From Malania oleifera (taxonomy: Eukaryota > Streptophyta > Magnoliopsida > Santalales > Ximeniaceae), in contig NC_080420.1 of assembly GCF_029873635.1 (NCBI RefSeq), forward strand, positions 34,556,231 through 34,620,230: a stretch of DNA of 64,000 nt. The letters are read 5' to 3'. Below, piece by piece: positions 1 to 11,135 of this stretch. Position numbers and translations under genes: made by a program. Below the pieces are notes generated by a model, which was given only the letters and a program-made list of their open reading frames with translations, had not been told where the DNA came from and searched no databases. Positions within the stretch are counted from its first letter, which is position 1. Each line of letters begins with the position of its first letter.

Positions 1-445
1 TGGTTCTATAAAAGTTGTATATCATGGTTCTGTAAAAGCTATATAAAATTTTGTATTAAATTTCTGTACTATATCTAATATTTCTCATGCCACACAATTT
101 AGAGAGAGAGAGAGAGAGAGTGAGTGAGGTTCGCAGCTTCCAGAGGAGAGAGAGAAAGAGGGTTTTGAATTTTTAAACAAAAAAATGACATGCAACCCTT
201 ATATAGCATTCTGTCTCTGGCAAAAATTGTCGATGGTTTTCTTAGGCTCCTAGAAAACCATCGCCGATTTTGTCTTTAACCTTACCCAGTTTTCACCGTT
301 ACCCTTTTACCTGACTACGGTAAAACGATATAACCGTCAATGATTTTCTTAACTCTTCAAAAAACTGTTAGCGATTTTCTCCTCACTAGACCATTTTCCT
401 CTTTTCCTTATTTATTTTTAATATTAAATTTTGTGGGTCTCTACA
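1..445 (-). mobile_element. LTR fragment, TGTAACGCCC-like family, runs off the left edge
   Basis: Read on the minus strand the LTR starts at 445 with TGTAGAGACCC and continues out of the window. It matches the layout of the solo LTR at 11136-13015: a purine/pyrimidine microsatellite (AG run at about 101-120), a TATA-like box (TATATAAGG on the minus strand, about 198-206) and, upstream of that box, several AAAACCRTCG-type half palindromes. It interrupts the left LTR of copia A: copia LTR sequence resumes at 446. The left target-site duplication lies outside the window, so solo LTR versus full element cannot be decided. Confidence 0.6.
226..378 (-). promoter_or_regulatory. Degenerate GTCGAC-type palindrome array upstream of a TATA-like box
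   Basis: Four imperfect palindromes of the form AAAACC(A/G)TCGNCGATTTT occur at about 226-240, 253-270, 333-345 and 361-378. In minus-strand LTR orientation they lie just upstream of TATATAAGG at about 198-206. Equivalent arrays are present in other LTR families of this window. That they act as a promoter element is inferred from position only. Confidence 0.45.
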
Positions 446-732
446 AAACCATCGACAGGTGTTAGGTCTACGTTTTGATTAGAATCTTGCTTCTTTGGTT
501 TGATTTTATGGTTGTTGGAGCGATCTTCATGCTCATTGGATTCTTCCTTATTTGGTGAGAGTGTAAGTCTATTGCATTGTTGGTGTGAAGTATCATGATT
601 TGTAGGAGTTGCTGAGGTTTCTTTGTGGATGGAATTTATTGCCAGGAGAGCACCCCTAAACGGCTCTCCAGTGATTGGGGTGAGATTGGCGAGATTGGTG
701 GCTGCAATGGAGGACTCATGTGCATTGCTAAT
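446..732 (-). repeat. Truncated 3' LTR of copia A
   Basis: It aligns with 6320-6588 of the right LTR, sharing for example GTGTTAGGTCTAC and the CAACGGCTCTCCA-type block. It is followed on the right by the minus-strand polypurine tract GCGGGAGGGAA (about 731-742). Its left part is removed by the LTR insertion ending at 445. Confidence 0.75.
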
Positions 733-739
733 TCCCTCC

Positions 740-1776
740 CGCAAAATTTTTCGGGGTTGGAGGCAAAGTTTGGTATGAAAATAATGATGTGTTGACTTAT
801 ACATTGGCTTTGTAAAGAGATCGGCGACCTGGTGAGTGGTTGAGACGTGTTGAGTGATTAGCAGTCCACGTGCAACACATTTGCACACAAAATGATAATT
901 CAACTCAATATGTTTGTTGCGAGGGTGGAAAATAGGATTAATGGTAATGTGAAGTGCACTAAGGTTGTCACAGTTAAGTATTGGAGGTTATGATAGTGTA
1001 ATTCGAAGGTCTTGGAGGACAAAGGTGATCCAGGTGAGTTCAACTGCTGTGTTGGCCATTGTACGATACTCAGCCTCCGTGCTTGGATGTGAAATGGTGT
1101 GTTGTTTCTTTGCACACCACAAGATGAGATTTCCTCCAAGGAATGTATAGTAGCCCATGGTTGAGCGTCTCATTGTAGGACATCCTGCCCAATTTGCATC
1201 GGAAAAAGCAACTAGATCAAGTGGAGTTTGTGAAGAAAAATGTAACCCCATTCCAATTGATCCTTTGACATGTCGTAGGATATGATGAACCATTTGTAAG
1301 TTTGTCAATGTGGGAGCATGCATGAATTGTGAGACATAATTAACACTAAAGGAAAGGTCAGGGTGAGTGAGTGTGAGGAATCGTAAAGCACCAACAAGAC
1401 CCCCATAGTAATTAGGGTCGTCTATGGGAGTGTCATTGGAAGTAAATTTAGTTTTAGCTTCAAGTGGTGTACTTGTGGGTTTACAATCCATCATATTGGA
1501 GCGTTCAAGGATAGTGAGGGCATAGTGTGATTGAGATAGATGAAGCCCATTGGGTGTTGGGGTGATTTCCATGCTAAGGAAGTGACGAATTGGCCCTAAT
1601 TCTTTCATTGCGAACTTGCTACTTAGAAGTTGAATGAAATTTGTAACAAGTGTTGGAGTAGATCCAGTGAGTAATATATCATCTACATAAAGAAGTAAAA
1701 TTAGTGAGTGAAAATCAGAGTGAAAAACAAATAGGGAAGGGTCAGCCAGGCTAAAAAAAAAAACCAAATTTAAGAA
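740..1776 (-). pseudogene. Copia A RT (C-terminal half) and RNase H
   Basis: The longest frame (1965 down to 988) contains the reverse transcriptase active-site motif YVDD within LLLYVDDILLTG, then the conserved connection region and the RNase H block DANWAGCP...STEAEYR. A frameshift near 1000 moves the reading into two further frames ending with the copia C-terminal signature VADLFTKPM (about 800-830). The RT N-terminal half is absent; the frame upstream of about 1776 runs into the inserted solo LTR. This is a degenerate polyprotein end, not a host gene. Confidence 0.85.
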
Positions 1777-1901
1777 GAAATTGCGGAGACCAGGAAAATT
1801 TAATTTATGAACATAATAAAGAATAAAGGAAAAAGGAAAAAGGAAAGGAAAGAGAAAGAAAAATAAGGGGAAAAGAAATTTAAAAAGGGACATTAGCAGG
1901 G

Positions 1902-2124
1902 ACTCATCGACGAACCCATTGTCTTCATCAACGAACGTCCTTCTTGGTATCATCGACGAGTACACGTGTCTCGTTGATGAGGAGATACCGAGAGTAGAGA
2001 ATTTCAGGCCATTAAGGGTTCATTGACGAACCCATTACCTTTGTCGACGAATGCTCTTCCATGACTCATCGACGAGTACACGTGTCTCGTTGACGAGATC
2101 ACATGGACAGTTGCCTATATATAG
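1902..2124 (+). promoter_or_regulatory. LTR promoter: palindrome array, two G-box hairpins, TATA box
   Basis: About seven degenerate TCRTCGACGA units occupy 1902-2100. Two pairs form longer inverted repeats with arms CATCGACGAG / CTCGTTGATG (1951-1960, 1970-1979) and CTCATCGACGAG / CTCGTTGACGAG (2065-2076, 2086-2097). Each flanks a 9-nt loop that contains the G-box CACGTG (1963-1968, 2079-2084). The TATA box CTATATATAG is at 2115-2124, 18 bp after the last arm. The promoter role is inferred from this geometry; G-boxes are known bZIP/bHLH sites in plants. Confidence 0.6.
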
Positions 2125-2865
2125 CCTAAAATCAGATTTCAACAAGAATTTTATTCTCTCCCTCACTTTCTCTCTCTAGCTTATGGCCCGGCCTCCTTCT
2201 TTCTTTGATTTCGGCTCTGTTTTAGCTTGTTTCAACAATCAGGAACCGCCACGATGATCTAGGGGTGATTCTCTACAAGTTGATCGGACTGGATTGTTGA
2301 TTTGGAGTCCTTGGGCACCACTCTAAAATTAGGGTAAGTGAGTTATTTTTGGGTTTAGATGATTATTTGGAATATGTAAACCCAGGAAATGCGTTAGATG
2401 ATAAATATACTGGGGTTGAATTGATTGAATTGGAGATTATGCGATTTTAGAGTATGGAGTTTTGAGCATCGCGGGCGTGGTTTAGGGTTTTAGCAAGCTT
2501 CTCAGGAAACAGGTAAGAGGATAAATTAAGTCAAATATTTATAGAAAATTAATTATTGAATGTATAATATTTGATTGAAAAATTTATATATGATTTAGTA
2601 TAGTTTTGGGAATATTGATGTTGAACTGAGGAAACTTTGAAAACAGATTTAATATTATTTTGTCAGAAAAATATGTTTTCCCAAACCAGATAAATTATTA
2701 TAGAGTAGTACTCACTTGTGTGTGGCATGAGTATAAATTTTACTGTAAATAATGGAATGTCAGAATATTTTATGAATTCACAGTACAAGCATGAATTGAC
2801 GACAGTTTTTAAAAAAAACTATAAATAGTACAGAAATTATATTTTCAGTATATTCTGATATTTAG

Positions 2866-2935
2866 TCGGCGCAGATGTCGTGATATTCAGCCGACACGGA
2901 TGCCATGATATTCAGCCGGCGCAGATGTTGTGACT
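2866..2935 (+). repeat. Three tandem copies of a ~31-bp unit in the solo LTR
   Basis: Three adjacent units of the type GATATTCAGCCGRCRCRGATG are visible, differing mainly by C/T and G/A transitions. No function is evident. Confidence 0.6.
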
Positions 2936-3962
2936 AGATATATTTATAACAGACATTCAGAGATATTATTATTATGACAGATTTTACATTGAGTCATAAA
3001 ATAGTATTATTACAGATATTATAGAATCACGATATTTCAGCAGAATCATGGTTATTTCAGTCTAAATAGAATCATCGTAAAAACAATAATATATAGACAT
3101 AGTATTATATAGTATCAGATCCCTGATGGACTAGAACAGATTACAGAGCATGGTAAGATAGCTAGCTAGCTAAATCAGACAGTGTAATCCCTGTGTGCCG
3201 ACCCGAGAAGTGTTACGGAGAGTAGGATGGGCGGACTAGGTTGGTGTTAGCCGACGGTACAACCACACTATTCAGAAAGTGTTGGGTTAGAGGCCGATTA
3301 GCCCCTAGAAGTGTTGTGGAGAGTAAAATAGGCGAATCAGGTTGGGTGGGCAATCATGCATAGTTATGTCATGTTTGACTTAACCTGGTAGGCCAGTCAT
3401 AGTTAAGTCCAGCCCTCGAGCTGCATAACTCGATCATGCAGGGTCAATTCTTGTTTCAGCCTTCCATCTAAGGTATAATTTCAGTAATATAAAGATATAG
3501 CAAATGATTTATATGTATATAGAAATTTAATATGATACAGTATGTTATGTTGATTTACGATTTATTCATATTTATACAGAACAATTTTACCTGACTCGTC
3601 AAATGCAGTTAAACTATGTACAGTTTTTCTTTACTTATCAGATACAGTTTATCACGAACAATATAGGTTTATAACATAATAATACTCATGTTGTCATACA
3701 CTGATATTAGTCTATCTCCCTTACTGAGAGGTGTCTCACCCCAGTAATACAAACATTTTAGGAAACCCAAACAGACGAGCGGAGCAAGCTTTGAGATAGA
3801 GGAGGCTGTTAGTGCTACCGTGGTTGAAGGGTAAGTAGTTGGGTTGAGATCGGGATGGATTTTTGGGGTATGACCCTAGGATATTTATGGTTCTTTTAGG
3901 ATGTATATGTGTATATATAGGCCATGGTAGAACTTTGGTATTGTATATGAGGTTAAAGAAAT

Positions 3963-4870
3963 CATGTTTTTTGCTGCATAGTTGTCATGTATGTATGAAC
4001 TCACAACCTCCATCTAAATGAAAAAAATTCTATTTGCTTATTAAATTGTCTTGCTACATAATTTTCAAAGGCTATATATGCATTGAAAAAATCAGATTTC
4101 TGACGTAAAGGAATAATTCATGTATATTTAAAGAAGTCATCAACCAAACAAGCATAATATTTGAGTTTTTAAATAGAAAGAGTAGGAGCGAGTCCCCACA
4201 AATCACAATGAATTTTTTCAAACTTGAATGTTCTGAACAAGAAAAAGGTAACCGACTAAGTTTTCCTAGTGACAACTATCACAGAGATGTTGTGGTTTTG
4301 TTGTCCATACAACATCAATTAATCCTTTATTTTTTAGCCTTTGTAAAGCTAAAAACTAGGGATGACCAAGGCGTTGATGCCAAACTTTTGCAGTGCTGGA
4401 TCTAAGTCGATGAGAGAAATATAATTATGGTGAAGTTGGTAGGACATAAATATCACCCTTGTGTTTCCCCTGTCATCATTGCTTGTCCTGTTTTCCTTTC
4501 CTTAACACAAAAATCAACATTAGAAAATTCACAATTAACAGGAAATTGGGTGGTTAATTGACTTACAGAAAGTAAGTTCTTTATTAGGTTGGGAACTAAT
4601 AACACATCATATAAAGATAAGACAGATTTTTTTTTGTTTTATATAAGAGTCTCCAATGGCAAGAATGGGCATTGAAGACCCATCTCCAATTAGTACTGAG
4701 TTAGAACTAGAATATTTTTGGAGGTTAGTTAACATACCCGACTTACTGGTCATGTGATTGAAAGCACTGGTGTCTGTAGTCCATTATGTGTCTGCAATGG
4801 TGTCCAACATTAATGCTGCAAGTGCTTGTGGAATGTCATCTTGAGAAAATGATTTCTTTGGTACTCACCA
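3963..4870 (-). pseudogene. Copia A protease and integrase fragment
   Basis: On the minus strand the protease motif is near 4766-4783 (TTDTSAFNHMT, where copia normally has D-T/S-G). About 4275-4000 corresponds to the start of the integrase core (IVICGD...MLVWLMTS frame, diverged from the usual CDLWGP...YYLVFVDD). The reading is scattered over several frames. The integrase is cut at 3963 by the solo LTR. Confidence 0.6.
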
Positions 4871-4871
4871 A

Positions 4872-4935
4872 CATATCTTTGCAATATGGCCCATCATGCC
4901 ACAATATTGACACTGTTGGTCACAATACTTGTCCC
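4872..4935 (-). pseudogene. Copia A nucleocapsid zinc knuckle
   Basis: Minus-strand translation gives CQYCGMMGHIAKIC, an intact C-x2-C-x4-H-x4-C CCHC knuckle of a copia nucleocapsid, between the gag frame and the protease remnant. A stop follows closely. Confidence 0.7.
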
Positions 4936-5143
4936 TCAAGATAGGTGTCATGTGGCGTTCACCTGGTGGTGGAGGACGCTGCTGTGTATTTGAATGAGGG
5001 GTATATTTTGTGTGGGCTTGCCTTGAGTCGCTGTTTTGTTGTGCCTGAAATCCATGTCTGGTTGACGTGAATTTTTGTGTTGGTTCAGGATAGCCTAAAG
5101 AGTTTGATTGGGGATGTCACTATTGTTGTCCATAAAATGTCAC

Positions 5144-5824
5144 TTAATGGGTGAGGGATGTAGGTTGAACATCAGTGTGGCTAGAAAACCATTTGCGTCT
5201 TTGATTGAAATTTTGGAGTTGAGAGACCAACTCATAATAGGATGGTCTTAGGGACTTTAACATAGTTGCTGTGAAGACTTCATATTGTGGACCAAGACAA
5301 GTGAAAAGAAAAAATACATTTTTTTCATCTGGAACAGGCTTCCCAATTGTTGCTAAATTGTCATAGAGACCTTTGAAGGTGCGAATGTGGTCTACGATTG
5401 TTGTGTGATCTTCTTTCCAAAGATATGTAATTTGTTGGCATAAAGTTAGTTCTCGTTCTTGCGAGTCTTGGGCATGTGCATTTTTGAGAGCCTCCCACAC
5501 TACATGAGTTGTGTCGAGGCCAACAACAAGTCTAAGAGTCTCCTCAGACAATGCCCCAATGATCCACCCTTGAGAGAGACGATCAGACTTTCGCCATGCT
5601 ATGAAAGCATTTGTTAATTGAGGACTTGTGTCCTCTACATTCGTAGGAATGCTTGGATTTGGTGTGATGTATTTTTTTGGTGCATGCTCTTCATTTGTGA
5701 GATGCCCCACTAATTATTGGCTTTTGGCTAGATCCAATGCTTGCTCATGCCACAAGGGATAATTGTTTGGGGTGAGTCTAAGGGTGATGAAGTTGTCAAC
5801 ATTGAGGGCTAATGTAGCCATGGA
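5144..5824 (-). pseudogene. Copia A gag
   Basis: The gag start codon on the minus strand is near 5822, followed by a typical copia gag N-terminus (LTPNNYPLWHEQAL...). A nonsense codon near 5710 is followed by a 188-residue open frame with the conserved W-I-x-G-A-L-S and VWEALKN...ELTLCQQI blocks of the UBN2/retrotran_gag family. The frame ends before the zinc knuckle. Confidence 0.8.
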
Positions 5825-5929
5825 AAAGGGCAAGAAGGATACAAAAAAAAACAAGGAGCGGAAGGTAAGCAAGAAGATTGAATGATGCAGGAACTGTGAT
5901 ATTTTATTTTTTGCCTAGTGTTCATAATG

Positions 5930-5941
5930 GCTCTGATACCA
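5930..5941 (-). other. Primer-binding site of copia A
   Basis: The minus strand reads TGGTATCAGAGC, complementary to the 3' end of initiator tRNA-Met, directly inside the 5' LTR. Confidence 0.8.
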
Positions 5942-6588
5942 CAGAGAAAAACTAAAACAAAGGATTTAGGAGAAAGAATAATATTATCTCAAAGAGTGGC
6001 AATGTGAACACTTAGGCTATACAAATAGAAGTATTTATAGGAGATGGATAATACAGTTGTGATGTTTTGAATTCCTTAAGATTGGGTCTTTGGGCGATTG
6101 AAATCAAATCTTCAATAAATGCAGCAACGGTCAAGTTTTGTGATGAAACCGTTGACGGTTTGCTTCTGAAGTTCAGTTCTGCCTTAAATCGTTGATGTAA
6201 CCGTCCATGGTTTGCTTCAAAATTGCATACTGTTTGAAGCTGTCAATGTTACCGTCGACGGAATGGTCCTTGTTGAGTCTAAACTGTTGACAGTTTGATG
6301 AAACTGTCGACGATTTCCATCAAGTGTTAGGTCTACGTGTTGATTAGAATCTTCCTTCTTTGGTTTGATTTTATGGTCAATGGAGCGATCTTCATGCTGA
6401 TTGGATTCTTCCTTATTTGGTGAGAGTGTAAGTTTATTGTCTTGTTGGTGTGAAGTATCCTAATTTGTAGGAGTTGCTGAAGTTTTTTCGTGGATGAAAT
6501 TTATTGCGGGGAGAGTACCCCTCAACGGCTCTCCAATGATTGGGGGTGAGATTGGTGGCTACAGTGGAGGACTCACGTGTGTTGCTAA
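5942..6588 (-). repeat. 5' LTR of copia A
   Basis: About 647 bp between the primer-binding site and the point where similarity to the left LTR stops (GTTGCTAA near 6588). In minus-strand orientation it contains a palindrome array at 6330-6120 followed by a TATA box (CTATAAATAC near 6040). The outer boundary is approximate because the element lacks clear TG/CA ends. Confidence 0.7.
6120..6320 (-). promoter_or_regulatory. GTCGAC palindrome array in the copia A LTR promoter
   Basis: Units of the form AAACCGTTGACGGTTT (6146-6161), CCGTCCATGG, ACCGTCGACGG (6252-6262), AAACTGTTGACAGTTT (about 6283-6298) and AAACTGTCGACGATTT (about 6302-6317) lie upstream of the minus-strand TATA box at about 6040. 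The unit is a near-perfect palindrome centred on GTYGAC. Confidence 0.5.
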
Positions 6589-7539
6589 TAAATCCATCCC
6601 ATAATTAAGCTAAGTTGTATCCAAACAAGCCCTTACCCTACCTTTCCTCACCCAATCAAGCACATTAGAAAGCCCAACAACCAATGGCATATTCTCCTCG
6701 CAGCCTTGGACATTTTTGTAGTCCCATAAAAAGCTAGAAAATAAATAAAAAATAAACTAGAAATTGCATAGCCAATTCTAAGCCACCTAGCAAACAAAAA
6801 TATATAAATAATTAATTTTAGTTGCGAGGGAATCATCCCCCATCACCCTAGGAGTTGACTTTTCAAGGGTGGGGTGCATTTTCAAGATCACCCCTACGAA
6901 TGACTCAATCTCTATAGAAAAGTTGATTGAAGATAAAAATTGGAGAACTAAAGAGTGTAGGTATTGAGGACCATAGGTAAGGGACCAGGAGGAAGTGTAG
7001 TCAAAATCTAGAAAGGGTTAATTGAGAACATCAGTTCCACTATTCACTGGTAAATTTAATGTCCTGGACTCTCACTGCAATATGATAATGTTAGGAACAT
7101 CCTACAAATATAACAAAAAACATTTAAATATTAATTAAACATAAGCATAATTTACAATTGGGTCGACGGAGATCCAACTCTCTTTAAAGAGATTCAAGCT
7201 CTCTGTTATTTTTTTGGCTTAATTCACGTACCAATGTTGTAAAACTTTCACTTTTTTGACTTATCTCTCTCAGGATGTAACAACTCAATTTGAATTGTAC
7301 GACTCTCTCCAATTATGCACAAATAAAAGAGTCTAAAGCTCCACAAATAACACCTTTTTTAAGTTGTCAAACTCTTTATACTTTGATGATAAAATAGTAT
7401 GATAAGAGTTATCTAAAGAGAATTGTGTTTAGAGACTTTTTTTAGAGCCAATGTTGTAAGGTATTTATAGGCATACGAGGCCAAAAAGTAAGGTACACTT
7501 AATATTTGAATTTTAAAAACGCAAAAAATCAAAAAGTCA

Positions 7540-7790
7540 ATAAATAAATATCTAACTCTAATGTATATGCTTTTTTCAAAGACTCAATTGAATAAAAATT
7601 TAACTCTAATATACATGCTTTTTCCAAAGACACGATTAAAGAAAGACAATTCCAAGATTCATGTCATTTCTAAGATGATTAATCAACTTTGATAATATAT
7701 TAAGATAAATTAACAAAATCTAACTCCAAGGTACATATCATTTTCAAGATGCGTAATCAACTTTCATAATATAAGATTAAAAAAAACTAA
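7540..7790. repeat. Degenerate tandem duplications of 50-75 bp
   Basis: Blocks containing TAACTCTAATRTAYATGC recur at about 7551 and 7600. Blocks containing GTAATCAACTTT or a close variant recur at about 7675 and 7750. Copies have diverged; the parent element is not recognised. Confidence 0.4.
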
Positions 7791-8159
7791 CAGATAATAC
7801 TTGATTTAGCAGAAGATTTGAACATTATTTTATAGAGGAATTTAAATTGTCATGGCTTGAAATAGTGTTTGATGAGTGTGTTTGATATATATGGTGCCCT
7901 ACATTTGAATTTTGAAAAGAATAGGATCAGAGTAAGTGTCTGTTTCAAGTATGTGAAGTTTAGTGTTGTGAGAATTGACATTAGAGTACTCATGCTTGTT
8001 GCAAAGTAGAGTCTGTAAGATGATAGTGTTGCAAAATTAGTTTATGTTCTGATATCAAGAAGTTTTGGGTAGTTTGTTGGTGTCATGCTCAATTGGAGGG
8101 AGAGGTAGCAATTGTGTCAAGGCCGAAATTGAAGTTGTAGGAGGTTATCTTTAGCCTAA

Positions 8160-8461
8160 AGGGAAGACATAATGTAAAATAGAAAGAGAAAATGAAAGAA
8201 ATCAATAAAAAAGAGTTGAGAACAAAGATAAGACAAAAAACCAAAGAGAAACAATACAGAAACTGCAAGTAAAGAGAGAGAAAAGTTGTAGATAGTAGAA
8301 AAAGAGAGGAGAGTTATAGGGAGCATATGAGAGAAAGATGTAGAGACAGAGAGTGAAATTGCAGAAGAGAAAAAAATACTGCACAGAAGAGAAGAAAAAA
8401 ACGCAAAGACGGAGAGGAGAGAGAACAAGGAGGGAGAGAGAGAAAAATAAGGAGAGAGACA

Positions 8462-8508
<47 letters not shown>

Positions 8509-8510
8509 CA
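8160..8510. repeat. Purine-rich tract with (GA)n microsatellite
   Basis: About 350 bp of nearly pure A/G on the plus strand, ending in an uninterrupted GA run at about 8465-8508. Open frames on the opposite strand are serine/leucine repeats produced by this composition and are not genes. Confidence 0.85.
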
Positions 8511-10281
8511 AAGTTGTTGAAAAAAACTTCGGTGGTGGTTAGCAGGATTGATCAACAACAAAGGAAGACTATCAGTGGTTGTGGCATGTTGGCAAAAGTA
8601 ACGATGATTGCCCCCCCTTTTCTTTGAGTGAAAGTTGCATGTAAGAGAATAGAAAAATGAGGAGGGAGGCCCTAGCTAGCGAAACCAAGCACATGCCATG
8701 TGTCGGTTTGTGGTTTGGCAAATTTTTCCCCCCCAATAGTGATCCAAATTTGGTGGGTTGACCTGGTTGGTTTAAGGTTGACCTTTTTCTTAGCTACTAT
8801 CATCCTGAATCATATTCAGACCGTTGAGTGATCTTTTTTTTTTTTTTTTTTATCAATAGTAAAATATAAAAAAACAAAAAAGTAAAAAAATTTAAATAAT
8901 ATTTTTAGGGGAAGGCTACTTTCTACTACGTGGCAATTGCCATGGGGCCAATGAAAAAAGGGGTTTCAAATTTATTTATTTATTTTTAAATAATAATAAA
9001 TATAATTTTTAAATTAAAAACATAAAAATTAATTGAAAAATCATTAAAATATAGAAAAAAAACTTTCATAAAATTGACTATGAGTGTAAAACTTTAGAAA
9101 AGTAAAAAAACAAAAAGAAGGATAACAATAAAACAATAATAAATCATAAGAAATTGAAGAAAAAAAAATGAAAATACTTTAAAATCATAAATAATTATTT
9201 AAAGTACAAATAAATAGCAAAGAAAAGGTACAAAAAATTCAACAAAAAAAAAACAAAAATTCATAAAATATAAAATATAAAATATTATAAAAATCCTTTA
9301 AACATTAAAAATTGACCACCAAAAAATAGATTAAAAATTAATGGACATTTCACATCTATTTTTGACCATTTTTCAGTATGTTTTGACTTTTGGTGATCTT
9401 TCTTTACATGATTTTACATCTCTACCTGATGTTTGAAAGCATTGTTGTTTATATTGTGCTTGTGTGTGCTTGTGTGTCTTTTATAATTACTACATAAATT
9501 CTTTATAAAAATATCACTTAGATTGTCCAAATGTTGTAGAGTAATATCATATTGCATTTGAGGGAAATCACTATTTGTAATAGTTGTTGGTGTTGTTATT
9601 GTTCTAGCAATTCGTTTGATATTTGTAAGAGACGAAATATTAAGTTGATGATTAATTTGGATCACATTCTTCGTAGATAAATTTGATATCTAAACATTGT
9701 TAAGTTGAGCTTCAATATGATAATTCTGTAATTAGTTGTTTACGATTTATGTACACTGCACGACGCCTAATTAGTTCAACTTGTTTACATTTAGCAGTCA
9801 TTGATTGTCTTTGGCATCTAACTTTAATTTTCCATCTTTCTCACAAGCACTCTCTTTACAAATTTAACCGTTTGGTTGAATTTCATGAACTCATTTCTAC
9901 ATGAAGTATTAAAGTTCTTTAGAACCAAATGGATTGTAAATGTTACAGAATTAAAAAATAAATAAAATTTACATGTATGATGTTAAATTATAATTGAGAA
10001 AAAAAATGCTGAATTAAAGGGGTTTTCGAGACCAATTCTCTACATTACAAAATATAGTAGGAGAAAAGACATATTGTAATAAATGAACACAGTTAATAAA
10101 AAATAGTTACCCTATATTTAAAGAGACCTTCAATTTGGATTTGTATTGAATTTGGTATAGATGTAATAACATAATGAATTTGGTGTAGATGTACTAATAT
10201 AAAATTGCATTGAAATTTATGCAAATCCACGAAAAATAAATTTAAGATACGAAATCAATGCCTCTAAATGCAACATCTCTA

Positions 10282-10328
10282 TTCTCTAATCTCTAATCTC
10301 TAATCTCTAATCTCTAATCTCTAAATCT
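10282..10328. repeat. Heptamer repeat TCTCTAA, about six copies
   Basis: Consecutive TCTCTAA units. The sequence is not the plant telomere unit. CTCTAAT-like words recur nearby at 10640-10665, suggesting local slippage. Confidence 0.8.
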
Positions 10329-10486
10329 CTATTAGTATAAATGGAATTGTCCCTTTCGTGTCTTCTTTAAAAAATGTTAAATTTACCATTACTATTACTA
10401 ATCATTGTACCATCATTATAATTATGTCAAATTTATCCCTATAACTACTCATAATTATTTCAAAATACCCCTTATAACTATCTACA

Positions 10487-10600
10487 TGACAACAATAACA
10501 ACAACAATAAGCTTTTAGCCCCACTAGGCCAGTAGAGTCGGCTACATGAATCCTTCTTTGCCAAATCACTTGATCAAGAGCATTTTATTCTCCATATAAC
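10487..10600 (-). mobile_element. RTE-type LINE 3' end fragment
   Basis: The block with AACAACAACAATAAGC followed by CCCCACTAGGCC...GTCGGCTACATGAATCC resembles the 3' terminus of the RTE LINE at 31405-32592, including the trinucleotide tail that marks the 3' end on the minus strand. Confidence 0.6.
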
Positions 10601-11092
10601 TATCTACAACTATCCTAAAATACTCTTATACTATTTAATCTCTTATCTCTAATCTACGATCTATAATACCCTTAGAACTATCTACAATTATCTCAAAATA
10701 TTGTTATACTATTTATTTTTTTCCTTTTTATTTTTTTAAGTTTTAAAAATTAGAGAGCATGTAGTGGATATTATGGCTAGTTGAAATAAAAAGTTTGCCC
10801 ACTGGATGGTTTCTTCCTCTTCCTTGTTGTCACAATACTTACTGTTAGCTAAATTTTCATTGAGGAAAAAAAAAACAACATAAACATATAGAAGAAAGGG
10901 GGGAAAATGAAAGCCTTAAAAAAGTCAACTCACAGAAAATTTGAGAATGACGTGATTTTACCCCAAAAGAGTCTTTGATTAATAGTAGCTAAAACGAATA
11001 ATTACTACAAAGTCAAAAAAAACATTAAAAGAAATACCAAAATTGAAGAAGTGATAACGAAGCAGGAGCAAAGGAGATAAAACAACAGATCG

Positions 11093-11135
11093 TGTAAGAA
11101 AATGAAGAAGGAGATGAATGTGCAAAGAAGAGAAA
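11093..11135 (-). repeat. Left LTR of copia B, first part
   Basis: Starts TGTAAGAAAATG like the right LTR at 19683 and stops at 11135, where a solo LTR is inserted. AGAAA (11131-11135) is repeated at 13016-13020. Confidence 0.85.

Larger units (their letters stand above)
1782..3957 (+). mobile_element. Solo LTR of a Ty3/gypsy family inserted in copia A
   Basis: It starts TGCGGAGACC (family consensus close to TGTAACGACC) and ends GGTTAAA, flanked by the 5-bp duplication GAAAT at 1777-1781 and 3958-3962. It contains no coding domain. It resembles the gypsy LTR at 61288-63382, which lies in the opposite orientation. Shared parts are the palindrome/TATA promoter block (1902-2124), the downstream pyrimidine-rich leader, and a stretch ending AATTAGGGTAAGT (about 2326-2340). 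It most likely arose by LTR-LTR recombination after insertion into copia A pol. Confidence 0.75.
446..6588 (-). mobile_element. Ty1/copia retrotransposon A, decayed and interrupted
   Basis: Minus-strand element with its 5' LTR at 5942-6588, an initiator-methionine primer-binding site at 5930-5941, gag, zinc knuckle, protease and part of integrase between about 5822 and 3963, then RT and RNase H from about 1776 down to 740, and a truncated 3' LTR at 446-732. The order PR-IN-RT-RNase H identifies copia. A solo LTR (1782-3957, TSD GAAAT) splits pol, and the C-terminal integrase and N-terminal RT are missing around that site. Stops and frameshifts occur in every domain, so it cannot be autonomous. 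The left LTR is cut by another LTR element. Confidence 0.85.
6589..11092. other. Intergenic AT-rich stretch without recognised genes
   Basis: No frame here has family motifs; the longer open frames are low-complexity (serine/leucine runs from GA repeats at 8202-8561). Visible contents are a degenerate tandem repeat near 7540-7790, a purine-rich tract with a GA microsatellite, a poly-T run near 8830-8850, very A-rich DNA at 8980-9300, a short 7-bp repeat and an RTE LINE tail. Confidence 0.6.

Noticed and set aside
8202..8561. 119-residue minus-strand open frame rich in Ser/Leu/Phe
   Set aside because: It is the translation of a GA microsatellite and purine tract; no domain, signal or conservation is visible.
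10282..10328. Interstitial telomere-like repeat
   Set aside because: The unit TCTCTAA is not TTTAGGG/CCCTAAA in any register.
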